Positions 15,001 to 19,923 of a DNA stretch of 64,000 bases are shown piece by piece. Below the pieces are notes generated by a model. It did not search any database, had not been told where the DNA came from, and saw only the letters and a program-made list of their open reading frames with translations. Source of the stretch: Gymnodinialimonas sp. 57CJ19 (GTDB lineage Bacteria > Pseudomonadota > Alphaproteobacteria > Rhodobacterales > Rhodobacteraceae); NCBI RefSeq assembly GCF_038396845.1, contig NZ_CP151587.1:1524001-1588000 (forward strand). The letters run 5' to 3'. How positions within the stretch are numbered: position 1 is the stretch's first letter; each line of letters starts with the position of its first letter. Made by a program: the position numbers and the translations under genes.

Positions 15001-15939
15001 GCAGGCCGGGTCGAGGCCGAAGGCGCCACGGGCTTCTATAACCGGGTGGAGTCGACGCAACCTGACACCGGCGGCAATGACTCGATCACCGGCGGCTCGG
15101 ACCGGGACGTGCAAATCGGCGGGGCTGGCAGTGACTTGCTGATCGGCAACGCGGGCAACGATCTGCTGCAAGGCGATAATGGCTTGCTGACCCGGGTGGG
15201 CTCCATCGAATTCGGAGAGCGGACTTTTGAAAGCACCTTCATCCGGTCTGGCGGTGACGACACGTTGATCGGCGATACACAGGACGATCCGTCAATCGGG
15301 CGCGATGTCATGATCGGCGGCATCGGTGATGACCAATTCAGCCTCGACTTCGGCACCGACATTGCGGCGGGCGAATTCCTGCGGCTTCGGTTCGAACCCG
15401 TAGGTGGTGGCAAGGACTTGGTCACATCCTTCCTGACGCCCGCTGTTCGCGACCTCGATCTGTTGGTTCAGCTTACCCTTGGCGTGAACTTCGCCTCGGC
15501 CCGCTCCGAGATCATCAGCGTCAGCGCCGATGAGGAGGGGCTTGATCTGGGCGGCACGGTCAACCTAGGCACGCTGGAAGGTGAGCGCCTCGATCTGCTG
15601 TTCGAGCTGGCCGAGTTCTTTGGCGAAGCCGCGACAGATGATCTATTGTCGCTTCTGGCCGAGGCTGGCGGCGCGGATGGGCTATCGGGTTTCCGGATGA
15701 TCTCTGAGGGGCAACTTCTGGGCGGCGGGGAAGCGAACCCGATCACCGAAGATGGCGCACCGCCAGAGCAGGATAGCGATCAGGGCCAAGGCAATGCGCC
15801 AGTTCCCGAGGATCAGGCGGCCTTGCAACCTGGCGGCGCGGCAGATCTTGCGCAGCTGGAGGCCGAGATTGCGGCCTTCATTTCCCAAACAGATCAAACG
15901 CCCCCTTGGCAGATGGGTGGCTGGCGCATAGGCACATAG
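1..15939 (+). CDS. Giant surface/secreted repeat protein, 5' end outside window
   Basis: The frame is open from base 1, so the first 5,312 or so visible residues are the C-terminal part of a larger protein. Visible layout: Ala/Gly/Val-rich beta-strand repeats (about residues 1-1,480); a mixed region; an alpha-helical tandem repeat (about nt 7,920-8,960); filamentous-haemagglutinin-like beta segments (about 9,670-11,050); Asp/Gly RTX-like loops such as GGAGDDTF (11,050-12,200); two Calx-beta-like domains ending in FDND (12,300-13,320); and classic RTX repeats such as GGSGDDTLHALGG (13,700-15,350). The last 60 residues are acidic and rich in Pro, Gln and Gly. RTX and Calx-beta modules usually bind calcium in extracellular proteins, so an adhesin-like or surface-layer role is inferred. 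The gene is followed after 28 bases by an export-type operon. Composition matches its neighbours. The N-terminal signal cannot be seen. Confidence 0.9.
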   Translation, partial: GTINATGSAVGANNIFVDAENTAHIVSVSLAAAISVSTGGKASFSGGGAGSGSIIRGATYAVVNDAKIANADTLSVDAEAKSIITTVVLGVAVSVTASDSGGAFSLGIAASTNSTEGLGRNIAGLPADAGYIVASRIVDSDVTLRGALNVNALSDQKITAVVIAASVAVAATGGFSLSAAGAGAGAGNYGQSRVLAEIVGSSASDRVIAEGITVHAINVSKITAVIGAAAVGVSVAGGGGAAVALAAAVAVNEIEASTVARVSGLSHALGLSAGSGALNILADTTRGSGGSKQMLEINTVSVSAAVAVTASGATAISVSASGAFAFNRITGETIAELSDINNGQAGSVTVRALNEADIDANVVSVAASVAAGAAGGSLGVSIGAVVVSNKIGTKDDNFEITARVKDARMYVTGEMDVTATNTSTINASGSAVSAAVAVSTDLAGALSGAGAGVYNTVRMNTLAEVSRDNGPAGANNMLTVGSLAVSATDTSDIDAVAVGASVAAAVSGLGVGVAVSIGVSIASNDISNSAVAKIEDSALASDLMVLAGSAGTGGSISVLAENNATAFAKAVAASVAASFGLLGSVALSGAGGRAENLVSNVSEALVTNARLSVQGPVGTGARDHGGINVKATSDTDLTAHIVSVSAAASAGLVAGAGSIGVSILFSRVGGDAAADREHRTRAVVSGSVLEASGAITINADAIETHHVEAAAASVAIAIGIGGAVAGAGIGVTVTNYSTVEALSDNSLLTAGGDISITSFAETIVDDSVPLGTPSTMVGVAVSVGLGAISVNVNILHVDVENTSHAFITSDASSGTIVDAGGDLTVAADSLATMVDLNGVGVAIAGGGIAATGGGLEITMTAANDVQAKIDLGSRNAQVRAMTGDIIVKANEVANFGSDVVNLNVAATAIGIAVGAAVVTNRHESTVAATIKDARVTGLTVTALATTDVNINETKTTGVSVGPVAVEVNVARAEADGQTYVDVDNAVVVGQDLVDLAARANLFLRSTATGVSAGLGAFGSQHTYTDAGRSHAVDVGVNIKAGSELVSIQVNIISDLSTDMFARSTAGGGGGLTALGALSNVRDNATSKVTIASGTEILGDGVNIAARADREMDGNADAYSLAVASGAGASLTLAAVGDAIVEFEQGAGRTKISGRAIQIDSYNKVYKESIINSSDSNTVYSGAGNLAGLSIIGTNSDIGTSADKSVSNVLLGDTWIEGQGSFTNPSRVTVRALTNHSVADSVAVDAVSGLAGLAVATTFQTIHADTNVSMNGAFIDNLGGEVMIETRANLRNTTDAAVFQTGALSANLGINAKAETYSTTSIDVDDSTIEGSRVELNAGKANGIVNSTVSRTAANGSLVSLGISLGVALQTNTTNLTSTVNVTGTSKVNSAGNLVLSAERGLLQESNDGLVLVLAVPPYGYNVTNQGGHTASNNVNIDSGASLRAGVNYQTYYEVGYVGTNSLNQWADNINSGDATRQLTAAEKAEIGVAENQDYTIGFWDSNNLAIDVAQGDVVQLDAANMDRCTGTAGHFYVFLGSGTMPIVTQATDYTNTALWHDLGASPSQQLQDVAVNSNALAYMRNAFFEQIVVVRAARLDDPVISVGELATLLAAQYQQIQGWIRDHNSNPDALVRYAAQLAQIEVQMRQLGLTPPSETGGVPVVNESLQAIFITMPDITAAPGSIYIHSDAPASSYSTLVGGTDPTLLAHKDVQVDVKSDLFMMHRVNDVVIKDTRIARISEATGDYLEFAPGNIYANDALVPGSTVRSGAAEAEINILVNSGNKSDYAYIDAIATIYAANNSVPDPANPENLIPATLPNLPPDLYLLGALVNDLGAVKVTTSTGAIRLTGTILAKTVNISSGGDFIVSTDWYHAGANPQTYDGVIDWREAIESRGPGLSKKGDSNTNYGVESGNGASATEGSTAGTTAADAIEAAKIAAASKSAVIANGVVSIVATNVNVNGLIQSGVQEASIYIPETFTPPATSRSLITSADEGLGGITFASVNGTQVPLRGRWDAIEKAIILDDMAFAGGRIEITGNVFSTGQGQLLVASGYANLRIQNHSTEKLILNNIDTSLDREGVIQITDTLGKPANWVAKRTVYTENAGGMDVTVYRGDIARDPDTNDFLGVTFTAQGTTSLNQTRTTYDPKEDTFYIWTAGQKLTLQTIETRYTKTFNFFFNFNAGAGTLLSENVEPVDPRPLSESESIQALNEIQALGGWNVLLNSNGTPIDGQPTENADIIGRFSNVSNAKVDLKNGDIVKSGSTYYQFKGYNGSTGVNLEVELSDLFTEGGDLKTDFGPTNDDLNNSFNVVTSDFDESDADKGEYLSDYKNKTVTERRWSEGGGYLKKKTVYNEKTTVEGIKKYWDIGLRADHAIEVGFLTSSAIPTVHIESVGDLQITGSIETAAHASVSINNVFGTASKAVGMNGGAVIATDRISISGDFQAMRTNGKVDLTLVTFVDPPAPAARSARSFASPELTAPTTAKIIDIVSNSDIEIGIGSNTNADGSVILRKAWSNGGNVYINAPQGIFAEVRAGSEPHVKGNRVELQSTQSTIGTTTNPILIDTNHMVVGGGFAAASALGVHMVETSGDMHLVKPEVITTDFIREDQPEGTISVGTLNGIVSLGTLSGNILDYNFEDDTALTEARLAAYQDRFGLADANRTIAGRALDGAVRTANSEYNDYWALVRTPGGSGPVSADLNSVAAFNTLVTNTATANGISEADARAQQTARFADIHAAEYDKSYRDTASYNDYYAIIFNAGETVAVADMSTFKAEAARQLANSFGTSLAETYGSIHRFLAGQDVGAASAVRTYIDSIHVDAVDKPDLGASIGLQALVDAEFPAATPQERADAIEAAVNKFRIIHDALWQASNATLTAYVTEVRLGEEAAGVNADIVAMFTTARGDISADLAAGTFDALVPGFDGAATAASINTALEYRFTVLHEANKDRATPKATYVESLFLEDAARDAAIDVELQKIGSMNSALPSAVASKLYPLLQVGAILGGATAAAENANIIAPEVILNAAGDKAAGEGRIGTLTEPVDIDFTADVDIHDGLSNTEKQKRLDAQNLRRALQTQDVIDVVHQIYVRTGGETIMAAGTAPAEGALEADSGNWTKVDMVFADLLDGSHPTATVKAGEVLVLWNVWPDQTGGDATARTYKLFQYNGTADAVFDPQSVNWSAPGGNWTDITNAINKVPETGSVTVGNGDYFEDLWDVQRVSAQPFADVNLRATSTMAPLLLEMISTGMAGIGHDGDTLNVRKADSGGFLRILTTGDLVDVSGASGPAATAQEYISLISDGEIGSARTAFTINASGDSVLLVQATGNATIEQQGGDLTVQRALVGGDLTLTMANGLKIGDIDTLGGTVTLDVGGDVTDLANDDADPSADITAGRLVLDVDGSFGASGQRVETDIGTTVEGTVGGALYMHEFTVLTLANAGLSVTGFADILAEQSIQGAVSGTLSAAGLTMRSKLGNIGDVGQSLDILLTGSATLLNAQAVNEIWLTSRGDIRVDEVQSGNIVTIASATNIVDGNTDNLVNITTTTARLQAGVGIGGSGNDLELNVDRLAMDAGLGGAVVENLKALRIDENYYDGFGVKSLGNTYIYVRETTALTDDLTIDANMSIGEAGETPKNLFLYVGDDFEQTAASTVTVTGNMNLIMDRFGNDGNIVTPAFGDSYRMGSSANVFGAISANATSIYGGDDADSVLIQPGTLSGDFQVLTGNGKDTITVTELGERDPADLFLLDGQANADEYIINRRSGAVSNVITVKDSGNANDGADILTINGRDGAADEVLVRKNFIALLNENPDGSRSDKFERINYDGSINGRVRVNTLGGDDMIASDDTSTLMTLDGGAGDDTFQIGQMFGSDRIAPNVLLGDEIETNETTQGFLSVGNSHPMVVFGGTGEDTFNVYSNKGLTKLYGEDGNDLFVVRAFVLAANPNKTAGGGDAEAFGGGGDDSFLYNINAPLAIDGGAGVDTIVVLGTEKNDSFLITEQGIFGAGLNVSFEGVERAEIDGLEGDDTFYVQSTAANMTVTVIGGLGSDFISVAGDVTTDIVSLEVEGSSGIVNHAVQSADPAYNEIFVDGLRLNVANEGSGLFEIDTSGLAVLEEGGTHGFYRVRMTEAIAATAYLTVSATRSSSQDRSLAGTRKAESIMVSSSATSGYEEAQVLTFTNTTAWQTVYVQAPEDDAAEGTRKIVVSHQAVAETAAAAPIAERINTTKIANAEVTVFDNDAFGIRVDGNPSSVNIVEGGATATLNITASRRPETGETIVYEVDYPAGDYTVTSADGMTYMADGKLHLTFTDANYATGIDIVITAIDDTIEENRERQTMAITFDATDTTQASWVDVADPTEVDVRIFDNDKGEVLVAETNGDTIVSASAPDTYTLVLSKEPTADVVVSVLTDGQTIADSTDPRWNAADKTVTFTDANWDQPITIDLTIGTVTSQPQPTIDPGAQNHLLSGIQGPLFLFGGTGPGADRAIIKGVTLPTETDTDLVQVSNPVNEDEQTDRLVMFNDGSAAVQSGTLEEGNLSGFDMGTTDLTLNFGTIAVPDLQTFRAGINYTNMEVVELLLGSKADTLNIDSTAQGALTVVHGGGGADTIRVTAGAQAGGADRMLAILGDTTQDGQRYNSRTDALDGSGRQFAAGGDDVIDASGASGFVIAYGGVGNDLITGSNHNDHLLGGSGDDTLHALGGSDHIYGDNGLRIDQSVRLDQQPQLISIITEQAQPDAGFNAQTGDALAAAGSDLITGSGSNLVVADFGIVDQIAGTNRAYDTASLLAVRSLRETEGGADVVTLTGTGRDIVVGGAGADDIATAAGEAIIFGDTALLSFAADGVQALVATTSATNGAVGDNDSINAGNGAEWVIGSVGVDEVNLGSGGGVVLGDNGRIEADAGGQLVRIETIESIIGAGDIITAGDGTTHVFGGAGADDITTAGGDDVIAGDMAVLTFNTGVRSVFESVIEDPAHGGDDSVSSGAGDDWVILGEGDDTSLSAAGLNIVIGDAGRVEAEGATGFYNRVESTQPDTGGNDSITGGSDRDVQIGGAGSDLLIGNAGNDLLQGDNGLLTRVGSIEFGERTFESTFIRSGGDDTLIGDTQDDPSIGRDVMIGGIGDDQFSLDFGTDIAAGEFLRLRFEPVGGGKDLVTSFLTPAVRDLDLLVQLTLGVNFASARSEIISVSADEEGLDLGGTVNLGTLEGERLDLLFELAEFFGEAATDDLLSLLAEAGGADGLSGFRMISEGQLLGGGEANPITEDGAPPEQDSDQGQGNAPVPEDQAALQPGGAADLAQLEAEIAAFISQTDQTPPWQMGGWRIGT

Positions 15940-15967
15940 GTCAATGATTTGAATATATTGGTCCCCT

Positions 15968-17788
15968 ATGGCCTCTAGCACTGAATACCCTCTGTTCCGC
16001 GAGGCTCTGGGGCGACATCTTGGGTCGTTGCAGGGCCTCTCGGGCGTTCAGGCGTTCCTTCGGGAAGGCGACGGCTTGTGGCAAGAGGCGGCGCGGTTCG
16101 GCAAGATCGACGAAGCGCGGATGATGCCGACCCTTGATGCCTACACCCCCGATGGCGGCGGCGCGGTCGAGGCCGTGGCCGGCGTCACGAACGGGTGGGC
16201 GGCTCACTACATGGTGGGCGGCGCAGGGCTGGACCTCGTCTTGATGCTACGCCTTGATGGAGTGGCCCCTGCGGATCTTCAGACACAGTTAACCTTGGTG
16301 GAAACGCGGGTGGGCTGGCTTCTGGTCGCCGCGCTCAGCGATTGCAGCGCCCAGATCGGCGCGATTGCCGTTGGCACCGAGGTGGGTAGCCAGATTCTGT
16401 TGGATGCCTCGCGCGCGCGGAATCGTCGGCAACTGACCGACCAATGGGTCGCCCGTCTGGAAAAGGCGCTGACCCCAGATTTGATTGCCGTCACTTGGCT
16501 GAAGGGCGACAAACCCAAGCTGCACGCCCTGTCCGGCGGCGGCGTCGTGGACCGCAACAGCGAAGCCCGCAGCCAGATCGAGGCGATCGCCGATCATGCC
16601 GTACGGGCCCGGTCACCGCAGATCGTGGACGTGGTGGACGCCGCCGGTGAAGATAGCACCCTTCCCGCGGTCGCCGATGACCAACTGCCCGACCCAAAGG
16701 ACCAGATCCTTCTGGAAGACACGATGGCGCGTATTCGTGTCTTGGGGGGCAGCCGTGGTCTTTCCCTGCCGGTCTATGGCGGCGATGATCCAAAGGCAGT
16801 TGTGGTGTGCATCTGGGCCGATGGCTCCTCAGCAGGGGAGGTGCATCCCGAGTCTGCCGATCTCTTGGCGCAGGTCCTCAGCACCTCTCTCACGATCCAG
16901 AACCGCGCGTTTCCTTCCATCTGGCGCCGTTTGGGCAACTGGAGTTGGGCGATCGTCCGCGGCATCTTTGGTCCTACGGTCTGGCGTCTGAAGCTGTTCG
17001 CGCTGTTCGCCATCTGCGCCATCATCGGGCTGGCCCTGTGGCCGTCGCAGTTTCAGCCAACGTTTTCCGCCCGGATCGAGGCGCAGGAACGCCGCGTTGT
17101 CTCGGCCCCTTATGATGGGTTCTTGGCGCAAGCCCCCTTTCAATTGGGCGACGCGATTGCACCGGGCGAAGTAATCGTGGCGCTCGAAGATAATGAGCTG
17201 GTGTTGCAGGTCGCGGAGGCACAGTCGGAACTGACCGAAATCGCCAGCGAAATGCAGGCCGCCCGCGCGCAGCGCGATAGCGCGGGCGTTCAAAGCCTGG
17301 AAGCGCAGAGCCGCCAAATTCAGGTCCGCCTTGATTTGCTGGAACGGCAGTTGGATCTGGCCCGGTTCGAGGCAGAGACCGCGGCAGTCGTGGTCGGCGG
17401 CGATGCGTGGCGGCGCGTCGGTGGTCGTGTCCGCCTGGGGGAGCCGTTGCTGGAACTGGCTGCCCCCGATGGTTTCCGCGTGCTGGTTTTCATCGACGAG
17501 GAATGGGTCGCGGACCTTGCGCCCCCGGTGGCGGGCACCTTGTTGCTGACCGCCCATCCCGGTGCGCCCATTGACGTAACCTTAAGCAGTATCACCTCGG
17601 ACCCGCAGGTACGCGACGGGGTGAACACGTTTTCGGCGTGGATGGATATCGAGGCCGAGCCCGATGTTGTCTTGCTCGACGGTATGCGTGGTGTTGTGCG
17701 GGTTGAGGGGGGCGAAACCTCTATGCTTGGCGCTTATACGCGCGGCGCAGCGCGCTGGCTGCGGCGTACCATTTGGCGGTGGAGCTAA
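15968..17788 (+). CDS. HlyD-like membrane adaptor with GAF-like cytoplasmic half
   Basis: 606 residues. About residues 1-330 are soluble and look like one or two GAF-like domains (weak call from the pattern of strands and helices). A single membrane segment lies near residues 340-358 (FALFAICAIIGLALW). The rest is a periplasmic adaptor: a lipoyl-like half motif (VSAPYDGFLAQ, then GDAIAPGEVIVAL), a helical hairpin (about 420-470, Glu/Gln/Arg-rich) and a second lipoyl half (VRLGEPLLEL) with a beta-barrel tail. HlyD-family adaptors bridge inner-membrane transporters to outer-membrane channels. It starts 28 bases after the giant repeat gene and ends 6 bases before the M50 gene, so co-transcription is likely. 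The unusual feature is the large cytoplasmic half, which ordinary HlyD proteins lack. A role in exporting the giant protein is inference. Confidence 0.75.
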   Translation: MASSTEYPLFREALGRHLGSLQGLSGVQAFLREGDGLWQEAARFGKIDEARMMPTLDAYTPDGGGAVEAVAGVTNGWAAHYMVGGAGLDLVLMLRLDGVAPADLQTQLTLVETRVGWLLVAALSDCSAQIGAIAVGTEVGSQILLDASRARNRRQLTDQWVARLEKALTPDLIAVTWLKGDKPKLHALSGGGVVDRNSEARSQIEAIADHAVRARSPQIVDVVDAAGEDSTLPAVADDQLPDPKDQILLEDTMARIRVLGGSRGLSLPVYGGDDPKAVVVCIWADGSSAGEVHPESADLLAQVLSTSLTIQNRAFPSIWRRLGNWSWAIVRGIFGPTVWRLKLFALFAICAIIGLALWPSQFQPTFSARIEAQERRVVSAPYDGFLAQAPFQLGDAIAPGEVIVALEDNELVLQVAEAQSELTEIASEMQAARAQRDSAGVQSLEAQSRQIQVRLDLLERQLDLARFEAETAAVVVGGDAWRRVGGRVRLGEPLLELAAPDGFRVLVFIDEEWVADLAPPVAGTLLLTAHPGAPIDVTLSSITSDPQVRDGVNTFSAWMDIEAEPDVVLLDGMRGVVRVEGGETSMLGAYTRGAARWLRRTIWRWS

Positions 17789-17794
17789 GCGCCT

Positions 17795-19912
17795 ATGGGA
17801 ACCCTCAGGCATCCCGATTGGCACCTTCTGTCCGACCAGTGTTTTCGCCGCCGGGCGGCAGTTGAAACCAGCCATCAAATGTTTCGGGGCGATGCGTTTA
17901 TCGTTTTGTCTGACACGGTGACAGGGCAACACCTGCGCCTGACGGAACGTGCCCAGGAGCTGTGGCAAATGTTCGATGGGCGCAGCACCCTTGGGGATAT
18001 CTGGGCCGTCCTGATGCGCCGTCCCGCCATCGCACCGACCCAGGGGGAATTGGTGGATTGGGTCATGCAATTGGTCGGTTCAGGCCTGTTGCTGTCGGAT
18101 CACGATTTGGACCCGCAACACCTGAGCGACCGGACCGGAAAACGCCGGACCGCAGCGGTAGAGCAGCGGTTTATCAGCCCCCTGGCCGTGAAGGTGAAGC
18201 TGTTTGACCCAAGCGCCTTGGTCCGGGTCACTTACCCGTTTGTGTCGCTTCTGTTCACGCCCCTTGGGGGGCTGACGATTGCGGCGCTGGTGGTGACGGC
18301 CGTCGTCATGGCGATGATGAATGCGGAGGCTTTGCTGCAAACAACGGATCAATCGTTGATTTCGCAGGGAGGGCTTTTGTCACTGGCGCTGGCCTATCCG
18401 ATCATGAAGGGGCTGCATGAATTGGCCCATTGCTACGCGCTCAAGCGCTTCGGCGGAGAGGTGCGGGAATTCGGCGTCATGCTGCTGGTCATGTTCCCGG
18501 TCCCCTATGTAGAGGCGTCGGCCGCCAGCACCTTGCCGTCCAAATATGCCCGCATGATCGTCGGGGCGGCGGGTATCGTGGCAGAGGTTCTGATTGCCTC
18601 CCTCGCCATGATTATCTGGCTTCAGATTGAACCGGGGCTGGAACGGGCGCTTCTGTTCAACTTCGTGCTGATCGGCTCGATCTCGACCATCGTGTTCAAC
18701 GGCAATCCGCTGCTGAAGTTTGACGCCTATTTCGTGCTGGCCGATTGGTTGGAGATGCCAAACCTCGCCCAAAGATCGGGCGAGTATCTGCAAGATCGGT
18801 TCCTGTCACGGATCATCGGCCTGCGGCAAGAGGTGGAGCCGCGCCCCGGAGAGGCGCGGATTTTGGCGATCTACGGCGTCGCGTCCTTGGGCTACCGGTT
18901 GCTTCTGACCATGACCATCGCTTTGATCGTGTCGTCATGGTTCTATATTTTCGGGATATTACTGGCCGGATGGGCCATCGTCATGGGGGTGGTCTGGCCT
19001 CTGTTCAAAGTTGTCAAAAAGGGTGTTCGCATGGCGCGGGTTCAAAACCGGACACGGCGGGCCAGCGTGCGGTTGGCGCTGTTTATGATCGTATCAATTG
19101 GCTTGCTTGCCTTTGTCCCTCTGCCGTTTTTCGCCCGTGGGGAGGGGCGCATCGTCCCGCTTCCCGGTGCCGAGGTTTCTGCGGCAACGGCGGGGCTCTT
19201 GTCCGAAAGCGAAGCGGACGAAGGGGCCGTGGTCACCCGTGGCGCGACGCTGGTTGAATTGTCCAACCCGGTGCAATCGGCCCGCCGTGAGGCTTTGGCG
19301 ATGAACGTGGCCTTCCTTGAGGACGCATTGGAGCGGAGCGGCCTTGGCGTGGCCGAGCGCCAACGATTTGAGCGCGAGCTGGAAGTCGCCCGCGCCAGCT
19401 TGGCCAACGCGCAGGCCTTGGAAGATGCGCTGGCGGTCCGCTCGCCGCTGGATGGGCGCTTGAGCTGGACCGCGGGACAAGCGCCAACGCCGGGCACGTT
19501 CGTGTTTAGGGGCGACAGGTTGGGCTATGTCATTAGCCCCGATGCGCTTCAGATCGTGGCCGCGATCCCGGCGGCATACTCGGGCCGTGCCGATGGCGCT
19601 GCGACGGTCGAGTTTCGCCTGCCCGACGAGCAGAGCTTCACCGTGCCTTTCGCCCGCGAACGGGTGGTGGATGTCGGGCAGCAAGTGCCGCCAGAGCTGC
19701 TCAGCTCTGTGGGTGGGCCGGTGCCTGAACAACCCGGAAATCCGGGCATGGCGCTAGATTCCCGGTGGATCATCTGGGCCGCTCCAGATCGGGACCTCTC
19801 GCAATGGGCGGGGGCTCATGTGGAGGCAAGGGTTGATCTTGGCCGCGCCAGCGCCTTGGCGCAGGCGCAATTCCACCTGCGTCGGCTATTCCTGCGGGTC
19901 ACGAGATTCTAG
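17795..19912 (+). CDS. PqqD-like / peptidase M50 / HlyD-like fusion protein
   Basis: 705 residues with three parts. Residues about 25-110 resemble PqqD-like peptide-binding domains (GDAFIVLSDTVTG, then LWQMFDGRSTLGDI). Residues about 140-410 form a multi-pass membrane region of the site-2 protease (M50) type: the zinc motif HELAH starts near residue 208, and the distal NPLLKFDAYFVLADW segment supplies the likely third ligand, Asp310. Residues about 420-700 carry a membrane segment and an HlyD-like lipoyl/helical hairpin region (ARGEGRIVPLPGAEV, GRLSWTAGQAPTPG). M50 enzymes cleave substrates within or near the membrane; PqqD-like domains bind leader peptides of partner proteins. Both are family knowledge. 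In this operon, between an adaptor and a SecA-like ATPase, the likely job is recognising and processing or guiding the giant protein (inference). The metal-binding residues look intact, so catalysis is possible. Confidence 0.78.
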   Translation: MGTLRHPDWHLLSDQCFRRRAAVETSHQMFRGDAFIVLSDTVTGQHLRLTERAQELWQMFDGRSTLGDIWAVLMRRPAIAPTQGELVDWVMQLVGSGLLLSDHDLDPQHLSDRTGKRRTAAVEQRFISPLAVKVKLFDPSALVRVTYPFVSLLFTPLGGLTIAALVVTAVVMAMMNAEALLQTTDQSLISQGGLLSLALAYPIMKGLHELAHCYALKRFGGEVREFGVMLLVMFPVPYVEASAASTLPSKYARMIVGAAGIVAEVLIASLAMIIWLQIEPGLERALLFNFVLIGSISTIVFNGNPLLKFDAYFVLADWLEMPNLAQRSGEYLQDRFLSRIIGLRQEVEPRPGEARILAIYGVASLGYRLLLTMTIALIVSSWFYIFGILLAGWAIVMGVVWPLFKVVKKGVRMARVQNRTRRASVRLALFMIVSIGLLAFVPLPFFARGEGRIVPLPGAEVSAATAGLLSESEADEGAVVTRGATLVELSNPVQSARREALAMNVAFLEDALERSGLGVAERQRFERELEVARASLANAQALEDALAVRSPLDGRLSWTAGQAPTPGTFVFRGDRLGYVISPDALQIVAAIPAAYSGRADGAATVEFRLPDEQSFTVPFARERVVDVGQQVPPELLSSVGGPVPEQPGNPGMALDSRWIIWAAPDRDLSQWAGAHVEARVDLGRASALAQAQFHLRRLFLRVTRF

Positions 19913-19923
19913 GGGCCGTTGGC

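Noticed and set aside
1..15939. Type I secretion substrate reading of the giant protein
   Set aside because: RTX repeats are present, but no HlyB-type ABC transporter or TolC gene is in the window and the C-terminus is not clearly typical; not excluded if those genes lie upstream.
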